A stretch of DNA of 64,000 bases from Rhipidocladum racemiflorum. Its lineage: Eukaryota; Streptophyta; Magnoliopsida; Poales; Poaceae. The stretch is from positions 5,960,649-6,024,648 of the forward strand of contig CM070570.1 of assembly GCA_036346355.1 (NCBI GenBank). The letters are read 5' to 3'. The position numbers and the translations under genes are program-made. Shown here in pieces: positions 35,059-46,362 of this stretch. The notes beneath the pieces are model-generated. The model was not told where the DNA came from and made no database searches. It saw only the letters and a list, made by a program, of their open reading frames with translations. Position 1 is the stretch's first letter; each line of letters opens with the position of its first letter.

Positions 35059-35298
35059 TGTTATGAGATAACCTCCTAACCGTATTCGGTTAGGAGTCTA
35101 TCTCTTAATATGTGGGCAAATCCGAACTCTCCTTGAGGGGACTGCTATATTATACCGGGTGCCTCCCATTGTATTTACACACATTGATCAATAAAGAAGA
35201 GAGAGTTCCACCCTATATCTTGTGTCTCTTGTTCTTGTGTTCTTGTGTTCTCGTTGATTGCCGGTGTTCGACGTGGGTGAACTACTCGTTTTACAACA
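35059..35298 (+). repeat. 5' LTR of the copia element
   Basis: 240 bp, TG...CA, with TATATTATACCGGG as a likely TATA region (about 35146-35159). An AATAAAG phrase near 35190 is a plausible poly(A) signal. Confidence 0.95.
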
Positions 35299-35313
35299 CG
35301 TTATCAGCACGAG
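35299..35313 (+). other. primer-binding site, half-tRNA type
   Basis: CGTTATCAGCACGAG starts at the first base after the LTR. It does not match the 3' end of a tRNA. Its complement matches the anticodon arm of plant tRNA-Ile(AAU) as I recall it (CGTGCTAATAACG), with one A/G difference at the wobble base that is inosine in the mature tRNA. Confidence 0.6.
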
Positions 35314-37021
35314 TCTCTACCGCAAGAAGGGAAGGATCATCGAGAACAACGAGCGACTACTACCGGCGATTGATCGCCCGATCCGATCTGCAATCAACTC
35401 GTCACCACGCCGGCATCCACTCGGATTGCCGAAAAAGTCCTACGCGACTCTATCTTACGCGATAGCCAATACATCTGGCATAAGAAACGTGAGTCCTTCT
35501 CGCTTGTATATCTATCTGCTCCGTTTGTTGATCTCAAGGATTATTTGCGTGCATGTTTGGTGCTTCGAGTTTGTGCCTGTTCTGTCGAGATGAAATTTGA
35601 GGGATGTATCTGATCGATCGGTACTTAGATACCTTATGATCAGAGTTCACTTCGCATCGTCTGCCATAAACAGAGATGTATGGGTTAAACAAGCAATACT
35701 TGTTGGATTATTTCTTTCCCCACAGATCGAGCCTTTGCCCGTTCTTGATCTTAATAACTACATGCAGAATCATGCATGCACGTAGGTGGAGCAAACCAAA
35801 CTAAAAGACTTGCAAGCTTGCTTGCATTGCTTGTATACGGCCATGAAGAATCATGCATGCACGTAAGCAGCATTATCTTGTATACAATCATGCATGCAGA
35901 ATCTTGTATACAAGCAGAATCTTGTATACGACCTGGCTTGCCGCGCGCCGCTCCGGCCATCCGCCGGCCCGCCGTGCGCAAGAGCGCCCTTTGGTTCCTT
36001 GCCTTGCCGACTGCCGAGGCTCCGGCCGGCTCTGCTCGCCGAAGACATGGAACCATGGACATGAAGTCCAGAAGGTTGTCATTGGACAAGAAGTCCATCT
36101 TCATGTTCAGGAAGACAAGAACATCTTTGTTTTGAAACGGGCACGAGCAAGTCTTCAAAACCGAATTGAAATTGGTTGGTGCGCAAGGGGGAAGGGGAAA
36201 TTCCCCCCTTGCCCCCGGTTCTATTAATTTATGTTTTTCTGTTTTCTTTTCCGAAAATGATTAAAAATTCAAAATAAAAATTCAAATAAAAAATCCCGAA
36301 AATTCTGAAAATTGCCAGAAAAAAAATGAAAAATGACTAGAAAATTCCAGAAAATTTAATGGCTCTGTTTTAATTTTACGTAGCCTGATTTTCTGCTTTT
36401 GTGAATATTTCATGTTTTTTCTGTTATTTGTTCATGACGTAAATCTGGTTCTATTTTCCTTAACAATATGACATGTTGATATTTGCTGAAATTCAATTTC
36501 CTGATGTAAAGTAATTTTGAAAATTGCTTGAAATTTAACAGAAATTATGAAAAATGCTAGGAAAATTCCAAATTTTCTCATACAATAGTTTATGAGAACC
36601 TGTGTGGTTGGGATTTGATTTCGATAATGAATAAACAGATATGAGACAATTGGTGTCTAGGAAAACACACATGAGGCTTGGTTATTTAATTGGCGCCCGG
36701 AAACGGGAAGTGCTCCCTCCCTCATGTTAGCCCTAGGGGCATGTTGACCTGGCCATGAGTCAAATTGACGGAGATATTCATTACTCGTTTTCGCTTCCAA
36801 CCAATAAGAATTACATGAGTTGAAATTAGACTTATGCCATGTTTAATTTATGTTGGAATTACATAATTAACAGAAAATGGCTAATTGCTAAGGAAATTCT
36901 GGAAAAAGAGTGATAATTATCTACTGAATAGATATAGACCAAAACTTTATTAATTAAATGAAGATGCATGCAATATAATATTTTACCTGTAGTAAAATCT
37001 CGTATTGCTTGCATACAGGAT

Positions 37022-37935
37022 ATGTCTGACATTGCAAATAGGGAATTTGCTGTGCTTGCCCTGGATGGCAGCAATTACCTCACTTGGGCAATGGATGCCA
37101 AAATCAACCTAACAGCTAGAGGACTTGGAGCTGCTATTGTTCGGCCTGAAGCCGGTGCAATCGAAGTGCCTGAACCATAAAATGCGCCGCTTTACATTTC
37201 CTGAGACACCATCTTCATTCGGACCTGAAGGCCGAATACTTGATGGAGGAGGACCCGCTGGTATTGTGGAATTCCCTGAAGGAACGCTACAACCAGCAAA
37301 GATCCGTGTTGTTGCCAGAAGCACAACGCGAATGGACCCTCCTACGCTTTCAGGATTTCAAATCTGTGGCAGCTTATAATTCTGCAATGCACAAACTGGT
37401 CGCTAAATTGACTTTTTGTAACCGTAAAGTTAAAGTCGAGAAGATCGATAAAACTTTGTGCACTTTCCACCCCAACATGATGATACTACAACAACGATGC
37501 CGTCATGCAAAGTACAACAAGTACTCTGAGCTTAGTAGGGTTCAGCTAGAAGCAGAAAACCATGATGAACGCCTGATGCAGACTCATCATGCAAATCCTA
37601 ACGGAAGTCAAGCGATTATCAAGCACATGCTACCACTCAAGAGGCTAGTAGTAGCCATGGCGCGGAAAAGGCCAAATGTACAAGGGGAATGAATGGAAAA
37701 ATGACAGAAACCAAAAGGAAAAGGCAAATCCCAATGGAAAGGTAAGGAAAGGGTACAAGAACCTTCCGAAGCAAGGTCCAACCAATAAAGCACCCGACTC
37801 TCAAACATGCTTTAGGTGTGGTTGCGTTGGCCATCGGTCACGCAATTGTCGCACCCCAAAGCATTTGGGCGTAACTTTACATGAAATCCTTTGGGAGATT
37901 CGGAAGAATCAAGAAAAGAAGGTTGAGGCACACTA
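37022..37935 (+). pseudogene. broken copia gag
   Basis: ATG 37022 opens a typical copia gag N-terminus with the phrase LDGSNYLTWAMDAKINL. The frame is interrupted after about 52 codons and resumes in another frame with PLVLWNSLKERYNQQ and a UBN2-type region (37240-37600). A CCHC knuckle, CFRCGCVGHRSRNC, lies at 37808-37849. The 1.7 kb between the LTR and this ATG is an untranslated leader without recognisable coding content. Confidence 0.85.
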
Positions 37936-38599
37936 CACCGCTCTACGGATGTTGAGCAAGACGGTGTAAAGAAAGAAAACAATGTCACTAACCCTACAAC
38001 CGAGTTCAAGGAAAGCCTTCTCGGATATGGTGACTCGCCCATGGATGAGGATGACCTCCTCGGATCGAGCTTATGGAGCTCCGAAAGATACCAATGTTTC
38101 CCGGAGATGGAACATGACTTGTATGGAGATCCGGAATAGTCTCCCTACACCCCGTTTGCTATATGTCGCATTTCCATTAGTTGAGCCTCCTTAAGAGCCT
38201 CATCAGTTTGAATAATTATGTTCCTGCATGAACATTTGGTCTATGCTCCTGTTGAGCAATTATCAGTGATAATTAAATAAAGTGTTTTCCAGAATATTTT
38301 GTGCTATGCCTGTTTGATTGTTATACTATGCAACCTGAAGTTGGTATTGCGATAAAAACCCAGAAATATTTGAAGATCTTGTAGATTGACTGGGTAATCT
38401 TGAGTTGAATATTTTGAGAAAATAATTAGTAATTCTGCTGGCCATAGCATAAAGACTTTTCCTAGACCTGAAGATTTCTTATGCCCTGCTGTGCTATAGG
38501 AAAAGTTATGGTTAAGATCCTTTAACTTATATAAGAATCACTGAATTTCCTGGAGAAATTTCGAAGTGATATATACCTAATGTCCACATATTAGAATGA

Positions 38600-38880
38600 C
38601 CTTGCAGAGTCATTATTAAGGGAATAAAATTTATTGCTTGACCACTTTGCAGAATAGTAGGCTACCCACCAGTTGTTGGGGCCACGTAGTGCTGCACACT
38701 GCGATATTAATTCAACTCAAATCAACTGTATATAATGGAATTTCCCCGTTGCAGATAGTGCATGGAAGAGAATTAAGTATTTCCCATCTGCAAAAAAATT
38801 TGGCAGTGTTGTATACATGCCAATCTCTCCACCACGGCGTACCACCATGGGACCTCACCAGAAGTTGAGGGTCTGTACAT
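38600..38880 (+). pseudogene. copia integrase remnant
   Basis: A short frame contains LPTSCWGHVVLHTAILI and the NGISPLQIVHGRE phrase, which fit the end of a copia integrase core (SFWGEAV...NRxP...P.E...G). Protease and the DDE catalytic part are not visible, so much of pol is deleted. Confidence 0.7.
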
Positions 38881-39639
38881 GGTTCGGTACGATGATTGTA
38901 CTAAGGACATATTTCGGCATTAGGGGAAGATAAGTACCAAATTAAAGAATGCCGAGTCCTTAGATCCACGCACTAAAGAGACCGAACTTGAAGTTCGAAA
39001 AGTAATAAATCTGCAACAAATAAGCTAATAATCTGCCAAATGCCTTCACTGATCATAAGGTAGTGGAAAGATCTCATATACCTGCAGTATATGCACCTGA
39101 AAGAGTGAAAATATCCTAGAAGGATATTGAACCCACTCTTAACCCTCATGATAAAATGAGGGGGAGGCCTCCAGGTGCATGGGACTCAATTCCGCGGAGA
39201 CGTCCGCAGAAAAGGAGAACCAAATAAATGAGAACACTACCAATGATAGTGGAAGAAGCTCAACCTGATGTTGGAAAAATCCCTGAAGTGAGCCATCTAG
39301 AAGATGGTAACATCCTCAAGTGATAGATCCTGAAGATATAACCCCAGCATATATTTGTGCGCACAATCCAACGCTGGGAAGTCGGAACACCCAGACTTCA
39401 TCGTTGTGGGAAATCACGAGAAGCTGGAAGAAATTGATAAAGAGACATCCCTGGAGTGATGCAGGAGAATTATATATGAAGAAAGACTACAATTGTCGAC
39501 ATATTTTGCCTCTAAAAATTGCTAAAATCTGGATCCAGAACCAAAGTCCATGGCAGAGTGCCAGAAGCGCTCATCTAGGTTCACCTGAAAAAGCAATTGA
39601 GGTAGCGCTCGCTTAATGAGAGGAAAGTTCTTGGTCCTA

Positions 39640-40368
39640 TTGATGTAACATTTCTGAAATATTCCTGTAGGATCAAATGGATTTTTCATCACGAAGAGAT
39701 ATAAAAATATCCTGGTGGTGAGATATAAAGCGAGGCTTGTAGCACAAGGGTTTTAGCAGAGACCCCATCATCGATTACGATGAAATCTGTTCTCCTGAAA
39801 TGAGTGGAATGACGTTCCGAATTTAATATTGATGGCAGTAAGCTTAAACTTTTCAATACAGTTGATGATTGTAGTGACCGCATATGTATTTGGGTCACTG
39901 AATACGGATTAAAGACAGTCGATAAGGATGTGGTACAATCGACTAAGTAGATTCCTCCTGAAAAGGAAATATGATCCCTGAAGGAATAATGTTCCTGTGC
40001 ATTCATGAGGAAATCCCAGAATGGATTTTTATTTTCCTCTGTGGTGGTACAGTCACTCAGAGATTATAAAGGAAGCCTCACGGGAATATGTTTGGCTAAG
40101 ACGGGTAATCAACCATGTCCAGAAGTTATATGGTATGAATACCGTCAATTCCCCTACTATTATCTATGAAGATAATGATGCTTGTGTTGCACAAATGCAA
40201 TTGGGTTATGTAAAGAGCAATATCACGAAGCATATTGCTCCTAAGTTCTTTTATCCCCACAAACTCCAGAAGAATGGTGAGATAAAAATAATGCAAATTA
40301 AGTCGTGTGAAAATCTAGCAGATTTATTCACAAAATCCTTGCCAAATTCCCCTTCCAAGGTATGTTAA
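39640..40368 (+). pseudogene. copia reverse transcriptase / RNase H remnants
   Basis: Frame-broken RT phrases occur (YKARLVAQGF near 39725, then MAVSLN and YVFGSLNTD), but the YVDD catalytic region is not found. RNase H is better kept: REYVWLRRVINHVQKLYG, YEDNDACVAQMQLGYVKS and IKSCENLADLFTKSLP (40095-40350). The gaps between RT pieces show deletions rather than only point mutations. Confidence 0.8.
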
Positions 40369-40648
40369 TGGCATTGGAATGAGGCGGCTTAGAGATTTGC
40401 ATAGTTCAGGGGAAGTAAACCCCTGAACCATAATCCCTTTGCATGATCCTGAAGATCATAAGTTGTACTCTTTTTTCCTTTGTGAGTTTTCCTGATGTTT
40501 CTCACATAAAGGTTTTTAATGAGGCAACAAATGCAACATAAAGAGCGAGTGTGATGTACTCTTTTCTTCATCTCTTTTTTCCCACTGGGTTTTTGAGTGG
40601 AGTTTTTAATGAGACATATGCATTACGCGGAATTCGCCCAAGGGGAAG

Positions 40649-40888
40649 TGTTATGAGATAACCTCCTAACCGTATTCGGTTAGGAGTCTATCTCTTAATA
40701 TGTGGGCGAATCCGAACTCTCCTTGAGGGGACTGCTATATTATACCGGGTGCCTCCCATTGTATTTACACACATTGATCAATAAAGAAGAGAGAGTTCCA
40801 CCCTATATCTTGTGTCTCTTGTTCTTGTGTTCTTGTGTTCTCGTTGATTGCCGGTGTTCGACGTGGGTGAACTACTCGTTTTACAACA
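40649..40888 (+). repeat. 3' LTR of the copia element
   Basis: 240 bp, differing from the 5' LTR at a single base. Followed directly by the CTCTG target duplication. Confidence 0.95.
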
Positions 40889-40973
40889 CTCTGGACTGGC
40901 CTAGGTGCATGCAATGTTTCATTTATGTAAGTCTCCTTATTTTTCCTTATCTGACAAATCATATGTTCTCACT

Positions 40974-41073
40974 CAAGGGTGGAGCCAACCCATGGCCAGG
41001 CCTCATGCCCGCCTAGTTGGTCCACCAGGCCCAGGCCATAGTCCAAGTGGTCCGAGGTCTGGCTCCGCCACTG
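40974..41073. mobile_element. 100-bp hAT-type MITE
   Basis: TIRs are CAAGGGTGGAGCCAACC on the left and, as reverse complement, CAGTGGCGGAGCCAGACC on the right. The 8-bp duplication TTCTCACT flanks both sides (40966-40973, 41074-41081). Both TIR style and TSD length fit hAT. Confidence 0.9.
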
Positions 41074-41081
41074 TTCTCACT

Positions 41082-41931
41082 GTTAGGTCATACCCTAGCA
41101 TCTGTGTTTTGATTAGGGTTTTGGGTTCATCAAACCCTCTGCATAGAATTGGGTTGGGCATGGACTGATGGCCAGCTGCAGACGGCATGTTAGTAAGGTC
41201 AATCACAACCAGGACAAGACGAGGCACAATGAAGGCAAAGAGGATGACGGTAGGCGGTAGATCCGGAGGTGGCAGGGCCGCAGTGGAGGTGAAGGTGCAA
41301 GGGGTTGGGGTTAGTGGCTCTGGCGGTGACACCATCGTCAATTGCATCATAGAAAAGGAGGTGGGAGCGTGGTGGAGGCGTCAATAGCGGTTAGTTGCTA
41401 GTGGCCTGTGCGAAAGGAGGGTCATCGGAGGGAAGGGGAAGGTTTGTTGGTGGCGATAGGATTGATGGGGGCTCTAGAGGAGGAGGAGGAGGAGGAGAAA
41501 GGCATTTTAGGGTTAGATGGGTGCAGAAACTTGAAGTAATCATAGCCATAGAAAAATGACTAGTTTATTTTTTTTTAAAAAAAATGTATAGAACCATTTC
41601 TTTTATGGGGTTGCATATATGTCTACTTGTAGGGTGACAGCTAGGTGACTGTCACATTTTTTTTATCTATGGGACCAATATCTAATCATATATTCATATG
41701 GCACATTAATCTCTACAAATTCAATGGTCACAAGAACTGACCGACTTAAGAGAAAAATAGGTACCTTACAAATAGCAAAAACTGCTATTCTACGTGTTGC
41801 CCTCCGTATATCACGCCCAAAGTTCTAGAAGACGCACGCACAACCTCTCAGTTTTCACTTCTAGCCAAGCCGATCGACTGGCAGCGATCCAGCGCCTCCG
41901 AAATTATGTAAGCAGCAGAATAGCTAGCTAG
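41082..41931. other. intergenic
   Basis: GGAGG-rich low-complexity sequence at 41250-41500, then AT-rich sequence. No gene recognised. From about 41820 the sequence is homologous to about 56150-56300, part of the UGT/SERINC segmental duplication. Confidence 0.4.
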
Positions 41932-42261
41932 CTTGGTTTCCACCGAAGAAAATTAACAACGCTGGCCTAACAAGAACAAGGCAGCAAAGCTACATGACGG
42001 TGATGGACTCCCAATCCCAGTTGCATGCATTCGTCGTTGGATTGGATATGATCGATGCGATGGGACTGAACTATAATTCAGAAGATGCTTCAGACTTGGT
42101 TTCCAACTTTCCATCAAAGAAAACAAAGCTGGCCTAACAAGAACAAGGCCGCAAAGCTACTTGACGGTGATGGACTTTCCAAAGTCCCAACCCCAGTTGC
42201 ATGCGTTCGTCCTTGGGTTGGATATGATCGATGCGACGGGATTGAACTGTAATTCAGAAGG
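41932..42261. repeat. 2 x about 165-bp tandem duplication
   Basis: Two copies carry GGTTTCCA, CTGGCCTAACAAGAACAAGG, the GACGGTGATGGACT phrase, CAGTTGCATGC and GGATATGATCGATGCGA in the same order. The second begins near 42096. Related single-copy sequence lies near 56240-56290. Confidence 0.8.
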
Positions 42262-42470
42262 GGATTTGATAAATATCATTTAGATGTTTTTGTTTGCTGA
42301 AATCACCTAAATTTGAGAGTATTGGATCATTATTGAGATTCGGAAGTATCGATTACATCTGATCCTATAATTTGATCTAACGGTTGAATTTTTAATCCTA
42401 CGGTCCAAATTTTAGATATTTTTTAAGATAAAAACATCCGGGAGATACTGTACACTCCCCTTCAAAAGAT
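42262..42470. repeat. MITE-like repeat, copy A
   Basis: Shares its full length with 55586-55790, including GATTACATCTGATCCTAT and TTTGATCTAACGG. Ends are inverted (GATGTTTTTG and AAAAACATC), so it is probably a MITE. It sits at different positions in the two duplicated blocks, so the two copies look like independent insertions. Superfamily and TSD not determined. Confidence 0.65.
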
Positions 42471-43031
42471 TCCTCAAATGATTGATTTGGGCCGGCAGAA
42501 CGGCCGTGACGTCCGCCATGACGAACCTGCTGAGATCAGTCCTAGCTAGCTAGCTGCTTGCAGCGTACGAACTCAATTTGGGAACCGTCAATCCAAAACT
42601 TAACGTCTTCGATTACATAAATCCACCCTCTTAACAGTTTAGAGAACGTCACGCAAAACATAGAATGTCTTAACAACACTCCTACCAGCTCGAGAGCGTC
42701 ACGCAAAGTCATAATATTTCTACCTAGAACTAGCAGTTGGTCCTTGCAATTGCATGATTTAGTATAGTATAGTACAATGTTACGTAATTTCAAAATAAAA
42801 AATATATTTATAATCTAAATTTGAGTTTGATGTATTTTATTTAATATTTATTTAGCAAATGTTATTTTGAGATATCTCTCCTTACAGAAAGAGAGGATCG
42901 AGAGATATGTCGATTAAGGAAATTTGCATTCTCAACCTTTGAATTAAATGTACTACTACCTATTTCTATTTTTTCAAGTTTATATCTTATTAAGGGTTAG
43001 GTGTTTCATTATATCTTTTTTCAAATTAATA
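42471..43031. other. intergenic, partly duplicated
   Basis: The first 100 bases (GTGACGTCCGCCATGACGAACC, split for length as GTGACGTCCG and CATGACGAACC) match 56300-56330. The rest is AT-rich with no gene recognised. Confidence 0.4.
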
Positions 43032-43293
43032 CTCCCTCTAGTCACAAATAGTTATCATTTTGAATATAGGCACGATCTTTAAAACAAAGCTTTAATCACT
43101 AATTTATACTATAATATATTTATAAAACCTAATAAAATTATAATATTATGAAACTACTTTTTGAGATAAATTTACATATATGATTTTTATGTATCTAATT
43201 TAAATATTTTAAAAAATATTAACAGTAAAAGTTTCCAAAGTTTAACTATGCGCATCTATGTCTAAAACGATAACTAATTACGACTAGAGGAAG
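43032..43293. mobile_element. Stowaway-like MITE
   Basis: Left end CTCCCTCTAGTCACAAATAG follows TA; the right end reads, as reverse complement, CTTCCTCTAGTCGTAATTAG. CTCCCTC termini, about 260 bp and AT-rich content are typical of Stowaway (Tc1/mariner). The right TA duplication has decayed. Confidence 0.75.
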
Positions 43294-43315
43294 TTTTCAA
43301 AAGTTTAACTATTCT

Positions 43316-43660
43316 GTGCAATTAAAGTTTTCGTGCAACCCTACTAAAAATGTTTCAAAAAAATTCTAAAAAAAATCATGGATGTACATCTCAACTTACC
43401 CTATCTACGTATAAAATTTCATGATCAAATACGTACTATGCTAGAAGTTACAGAAAAGACAAATTTTGTCCTGTCTACTGTAGCAAGATTTCAAAAGAAA
43501 TTTGTCTTTTTTGTAACTTCTAGCATAGTACGTATTTGATCATGAAATTTTATACGTAGATGGGGTAAGTTGATATGTATATCCATGATTTTTTTTCAGA
43601 ATTTTTTGAAACCTTTTTTAGTAGGGTTACACAGTGGTTGCATGAAAATTTTAATTGCAC
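43316..43660. mobile_element. long-stem fold-back MITE
   Basis: The two halves are reverse complements over about 150 bp each, with a short loop near 43475-43495. The outer ends are GTGCAATTAAAG and CTTTAATTGCAC-like, and one arm has an extra ACAGTG-type stretch near 43631. The inner 100 bp of stem is almost perfect. No clear TSD. A transcript would form a long hairpin. Confidence 0.85.
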
Positions 43661-43745
43661 TCGATATTTTGCCCCATTATATGGCCCATACATGCTTACA
43701 TCTGTTCACAAGACGATGGTTTGGTTGGTTTTTTGGTCTTACAAG

Positions 43746-45000
43746 CAAGGTTCCAAATCTCGTTTTGAGTCAAATCTCGGAGGTTCCCGAAATCCGAAAT
43801 TTCGGCGAGATTCGAAAATTTCGGACAAAATCCGGACGAATTGCAAAAACCAAATTTCAAATCCGGTTTTTTCATCGGAAATCCGAGATCTCGGACGAAA
43901 TCACCGAGATCTCGGCCGAAATCACCGAGATCTCGGCCAAATTGAACTGGCTCAAAAATGGTTCAAAATACGTCAAAAAATTTTGAAATTTTTTTTGGAT
44001 AGTCCTAACACATTACTAATGTTTCCATAAAAATTTGAGATGATGATCAATCATGAGGAATTTTTAAAAAATCTAACAGTGGTAAAGTCGTGATAAAAAT
44101 CGTATATAAAATCAGTTTTTGATTTTTCAAATGTAACAAATGAACTTCAAGTTATTTGAAAAGTTTTATATATGTTCCTATGTATTAAGGGAGGTTCTTT
44201 CTTTGAAACCACCTGCAGTTCTGAGGAAGATTCTTTCTTTGAAACCACCTGTAGTTTTGAATTTTGACCAGTAAGAAAAGATCAATGCCATAAATATGAG
44301 CGCTGATCATGTATATGTGAATCTCCGCCCATATATACATAGGTGAGTTAAGATCTGCACTCCATTTATAAATACATGTTATATTAGGTTTTAAATTTTG
44401 TTTTTCAATATATTTCATTCAATAATTTTGAAGTGGGTTTTGTACCACTGTTTCCACTCCACTATTCTCTCATAGTCATCGTTGATTGATTCCAACTATC
44501 AATGCCGTGATCGATATCATTTCTCTCTGCTGTTTCAATGCACTAGAAAAGTTCCTATGTATTAAAAAAGTTCAAACCACTTTAGAAAATTTTGAAATTT
44601 TTTGTGAATGGTCCTAACACATCCATAATATTCCCATAAAATTTTCAGAAGATAATCAATATTGAAAAATTTTAAAAAATTCGAAAAGTCCTAACCGACA
44701 TATTGAATCGACCAAAAAATGGTCAAAAACATGTTAAAAAATTTTGAAATTTTTTGTGGATGATCTTGATCCTAAACCCAAGCAAATACAATGCAGAAAA
44801 ATCAAAATCCGGCAAAAAAAGATCAAATCTCGCCCGAGATTGCCGAGATTTCGCCCGAAATTGCCGAGATCTCGCCGAGAAATCCGAGATTTGAATTTTT
44901 TAAATTTTTTTGAATTTTCCGGGATTTTGAATCTCGGAGGGGTCCGAAATCCGAGATTTCGCCGGGATTTCGCCGAATTTCGCCGAATTTTGGACCCTTG
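43746..45000. mobile_element. 1255-bp non-autonomous hAT element
   Basis: TIRs read CAAGGTTCCAAA (left) and, as reverse complement, CAAGGGTCCAAAA (right). The 8-bp TSD CTTACAAG is perfect on both sides (43738-43745, 45001-45008). Subterminal regions hold tandem copies of a 21-bp motif, CCGAGATCTCGG(C/A)CGAAATCA, three times on the left, with inverted variants on the right; such repeats are typical transposase-binding sites in hAT elements. Internal direct repeats occur around TTTTGAAATTTTTTGTG (43980, 44587, 44735). No transposase remains. Open frames over the ends are made of the repeats. Confidence 0.9.
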
Positions 45001-45008
45001 CTTACAAG

Positions 45009-45889
45009 AGCCACCGGGCGATCGATCGAGCGCATTGATCAGATGCATTGACATGGTACTAACCGATAAGATGGATTTGCATCTATTAATTACTGGTTCC
45101 TCAATCGCAAATAGTCATCCTTTCGAATATAGTTTGTCTCATCTATGTTTTTTTAATGTTTCTCACTATCATGATTGAAGCATGCTTAGAAGCGAGATAG
45201 ACGAAGATGTGGACATTGAGTGCGGTAGGAAGCCCTCAACAAATAGAATCCTGAGCTTCTGGAAGCCACTTTAAATACTACTCCATCAAGCATCAAAATA
45301 GACGCGTGCTGAACTCGAAGATTCTGCTAATCATATGCCTCGTTTCATAACAATTGTTACGTGATCGACATGGACGAGTACGTATCTGTCATTTTCGGTC
45401 CAGTTGGACTCTCAGTGTACTATTCAAACAAAGGCTGGAGGTATGAAACGCAGTATGACTATTCGACGTAACCACTAACTTCTATTTCAACTTGATTTAA
45501 GATTTATGTAATTTATATTGAAAAGGAATATACAAGAAGCACTACCCATCCATGTTTCGGAAAGGAAAAGAAAGGGGCTATGCTAATTCTAGTTTAATTC
45601 CAGGCGCTTATGTTAACTTCAGTTGGATAAAAGACCAAATAAAGATAAGATGATTTTAAATTTATGTGATTTTCACTCAAAAATCGATAATTTTCGGTGC
45701 TAACACAGTAACGAATTTCGTGTATACAACGGTAAGGTGAACCCTGCTCCTGACCCATTTACATATAGGTAGGAACGCGCAGTGCTAGTGCTTGTGCTTG
45801 TGCGGGTCGAGTGTCAAAATCCGCCCCGTCACGTTCGGGTGCCTCTGCCACGCCGGATGCGTCCGCCGCCGTCCCCCTCTGTACGTCGG
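45009..45889. other. intergenic
   Basis: No gene, TIR or TSD-bounded element recognised between the two hAT elements. Confidence 0.4.
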
Positions 45890-45897
45890 TTCCCACC

Positions 45898-46062
45898 CAG
45901 GGATTTTTATTTCGGTGAAATTTCGGCCATTTCGGTCCAGACCGAAATTCCGAAAATTTCGGTTTTTGTTATTTTTTATTTGAATTTGACCGAAATTTAG
46001 GCGAAATTTCGCTCATTTCAGTGGGAACCGATATTTGTGCCAATCCGAAATAAAAAACCCTG
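45898..46062. mobile_element. 165-bp hAT-type MITE
   Basis: TIRs are CAGGGATTTTTATTTCGG and, as reverse complement, CAGGGTTTTTTATTTCGG. The 8-bp TSD TTCCCACC is perfect (45890-45897, 46063-46070). The interior repeats GAAATTTCGG. Confidence 0.92.
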
Positions 46063-46134
46063 TTCCCACCACCGCGTGCTCCCGAACGAACCATCGCGCA
46101 CAGATGTCTCGGCGGTCACTCCCCCCCCCCCCCC

Positions 46135-46362
46135 GGAAATAAATTCTGTGCATCCGGTATGCACAATGATACATATGCATACCTGTCCGGATGAACGCCA
46201 TGTGTCTATCCAGTGAGTCTCCACCGTTGCATGTAATTAATATGCCAGTTAATTATCCCTCTTGCATGCAACGGTGGAGATTCACTGAGTAGACACGTGG
46301 CGTTCATCTGGACAGGTATGCATATGCATCAGTGTGGATACCGGATGCATACAATTTATTCC
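46135..46362. mobile_element. fold-back MITE flanked by C tracts
   Basis: The arms GGAAATAAATTCTGTGCATCCGG and its right counterpart (GGAATAAATTGTATGCATCCGG as reverse complement; both described by their first 20 bases) bracket a nearly full-length inverted repeat centred near 46250. A run of about 14 C lies outside each arm (46121-46134 and 46361-46374). The C tracts may be part of the TIR or slippage products; no TSD can be read through them. Confidence 0.75.

Larger units (their letters stand above)
35059..40888 (+). mobile_element. young Ty1/copia retrotransposon with defective coding region
   Basis: Two 240-bp LTRs (35059-35298 and 40649-40888) begin TGTTATGAG and end TTACAACA. CTCTG flanks the element on both sides (35054-35058, 40889-40893). 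By direct reading the LTRs differ at one site (A at the 5' copy, G at the 3' copy, in TGTGGGC[A/G]AATCC). A purine-rich tract CCAAGGGGAAG abuts the 3' LTR. Gag and pol are recognisable only in pieces. The element sits about 290 bp upstream of the UGT1 TATA box and is transcribed away from it. Confidence 0.95.

Noticed and set aside
43570..44030. Open frames of 138 and 151 codons
   Set aside because: They cross the hAT TIR and consist largely of translated 21-bp subterminal repeats.
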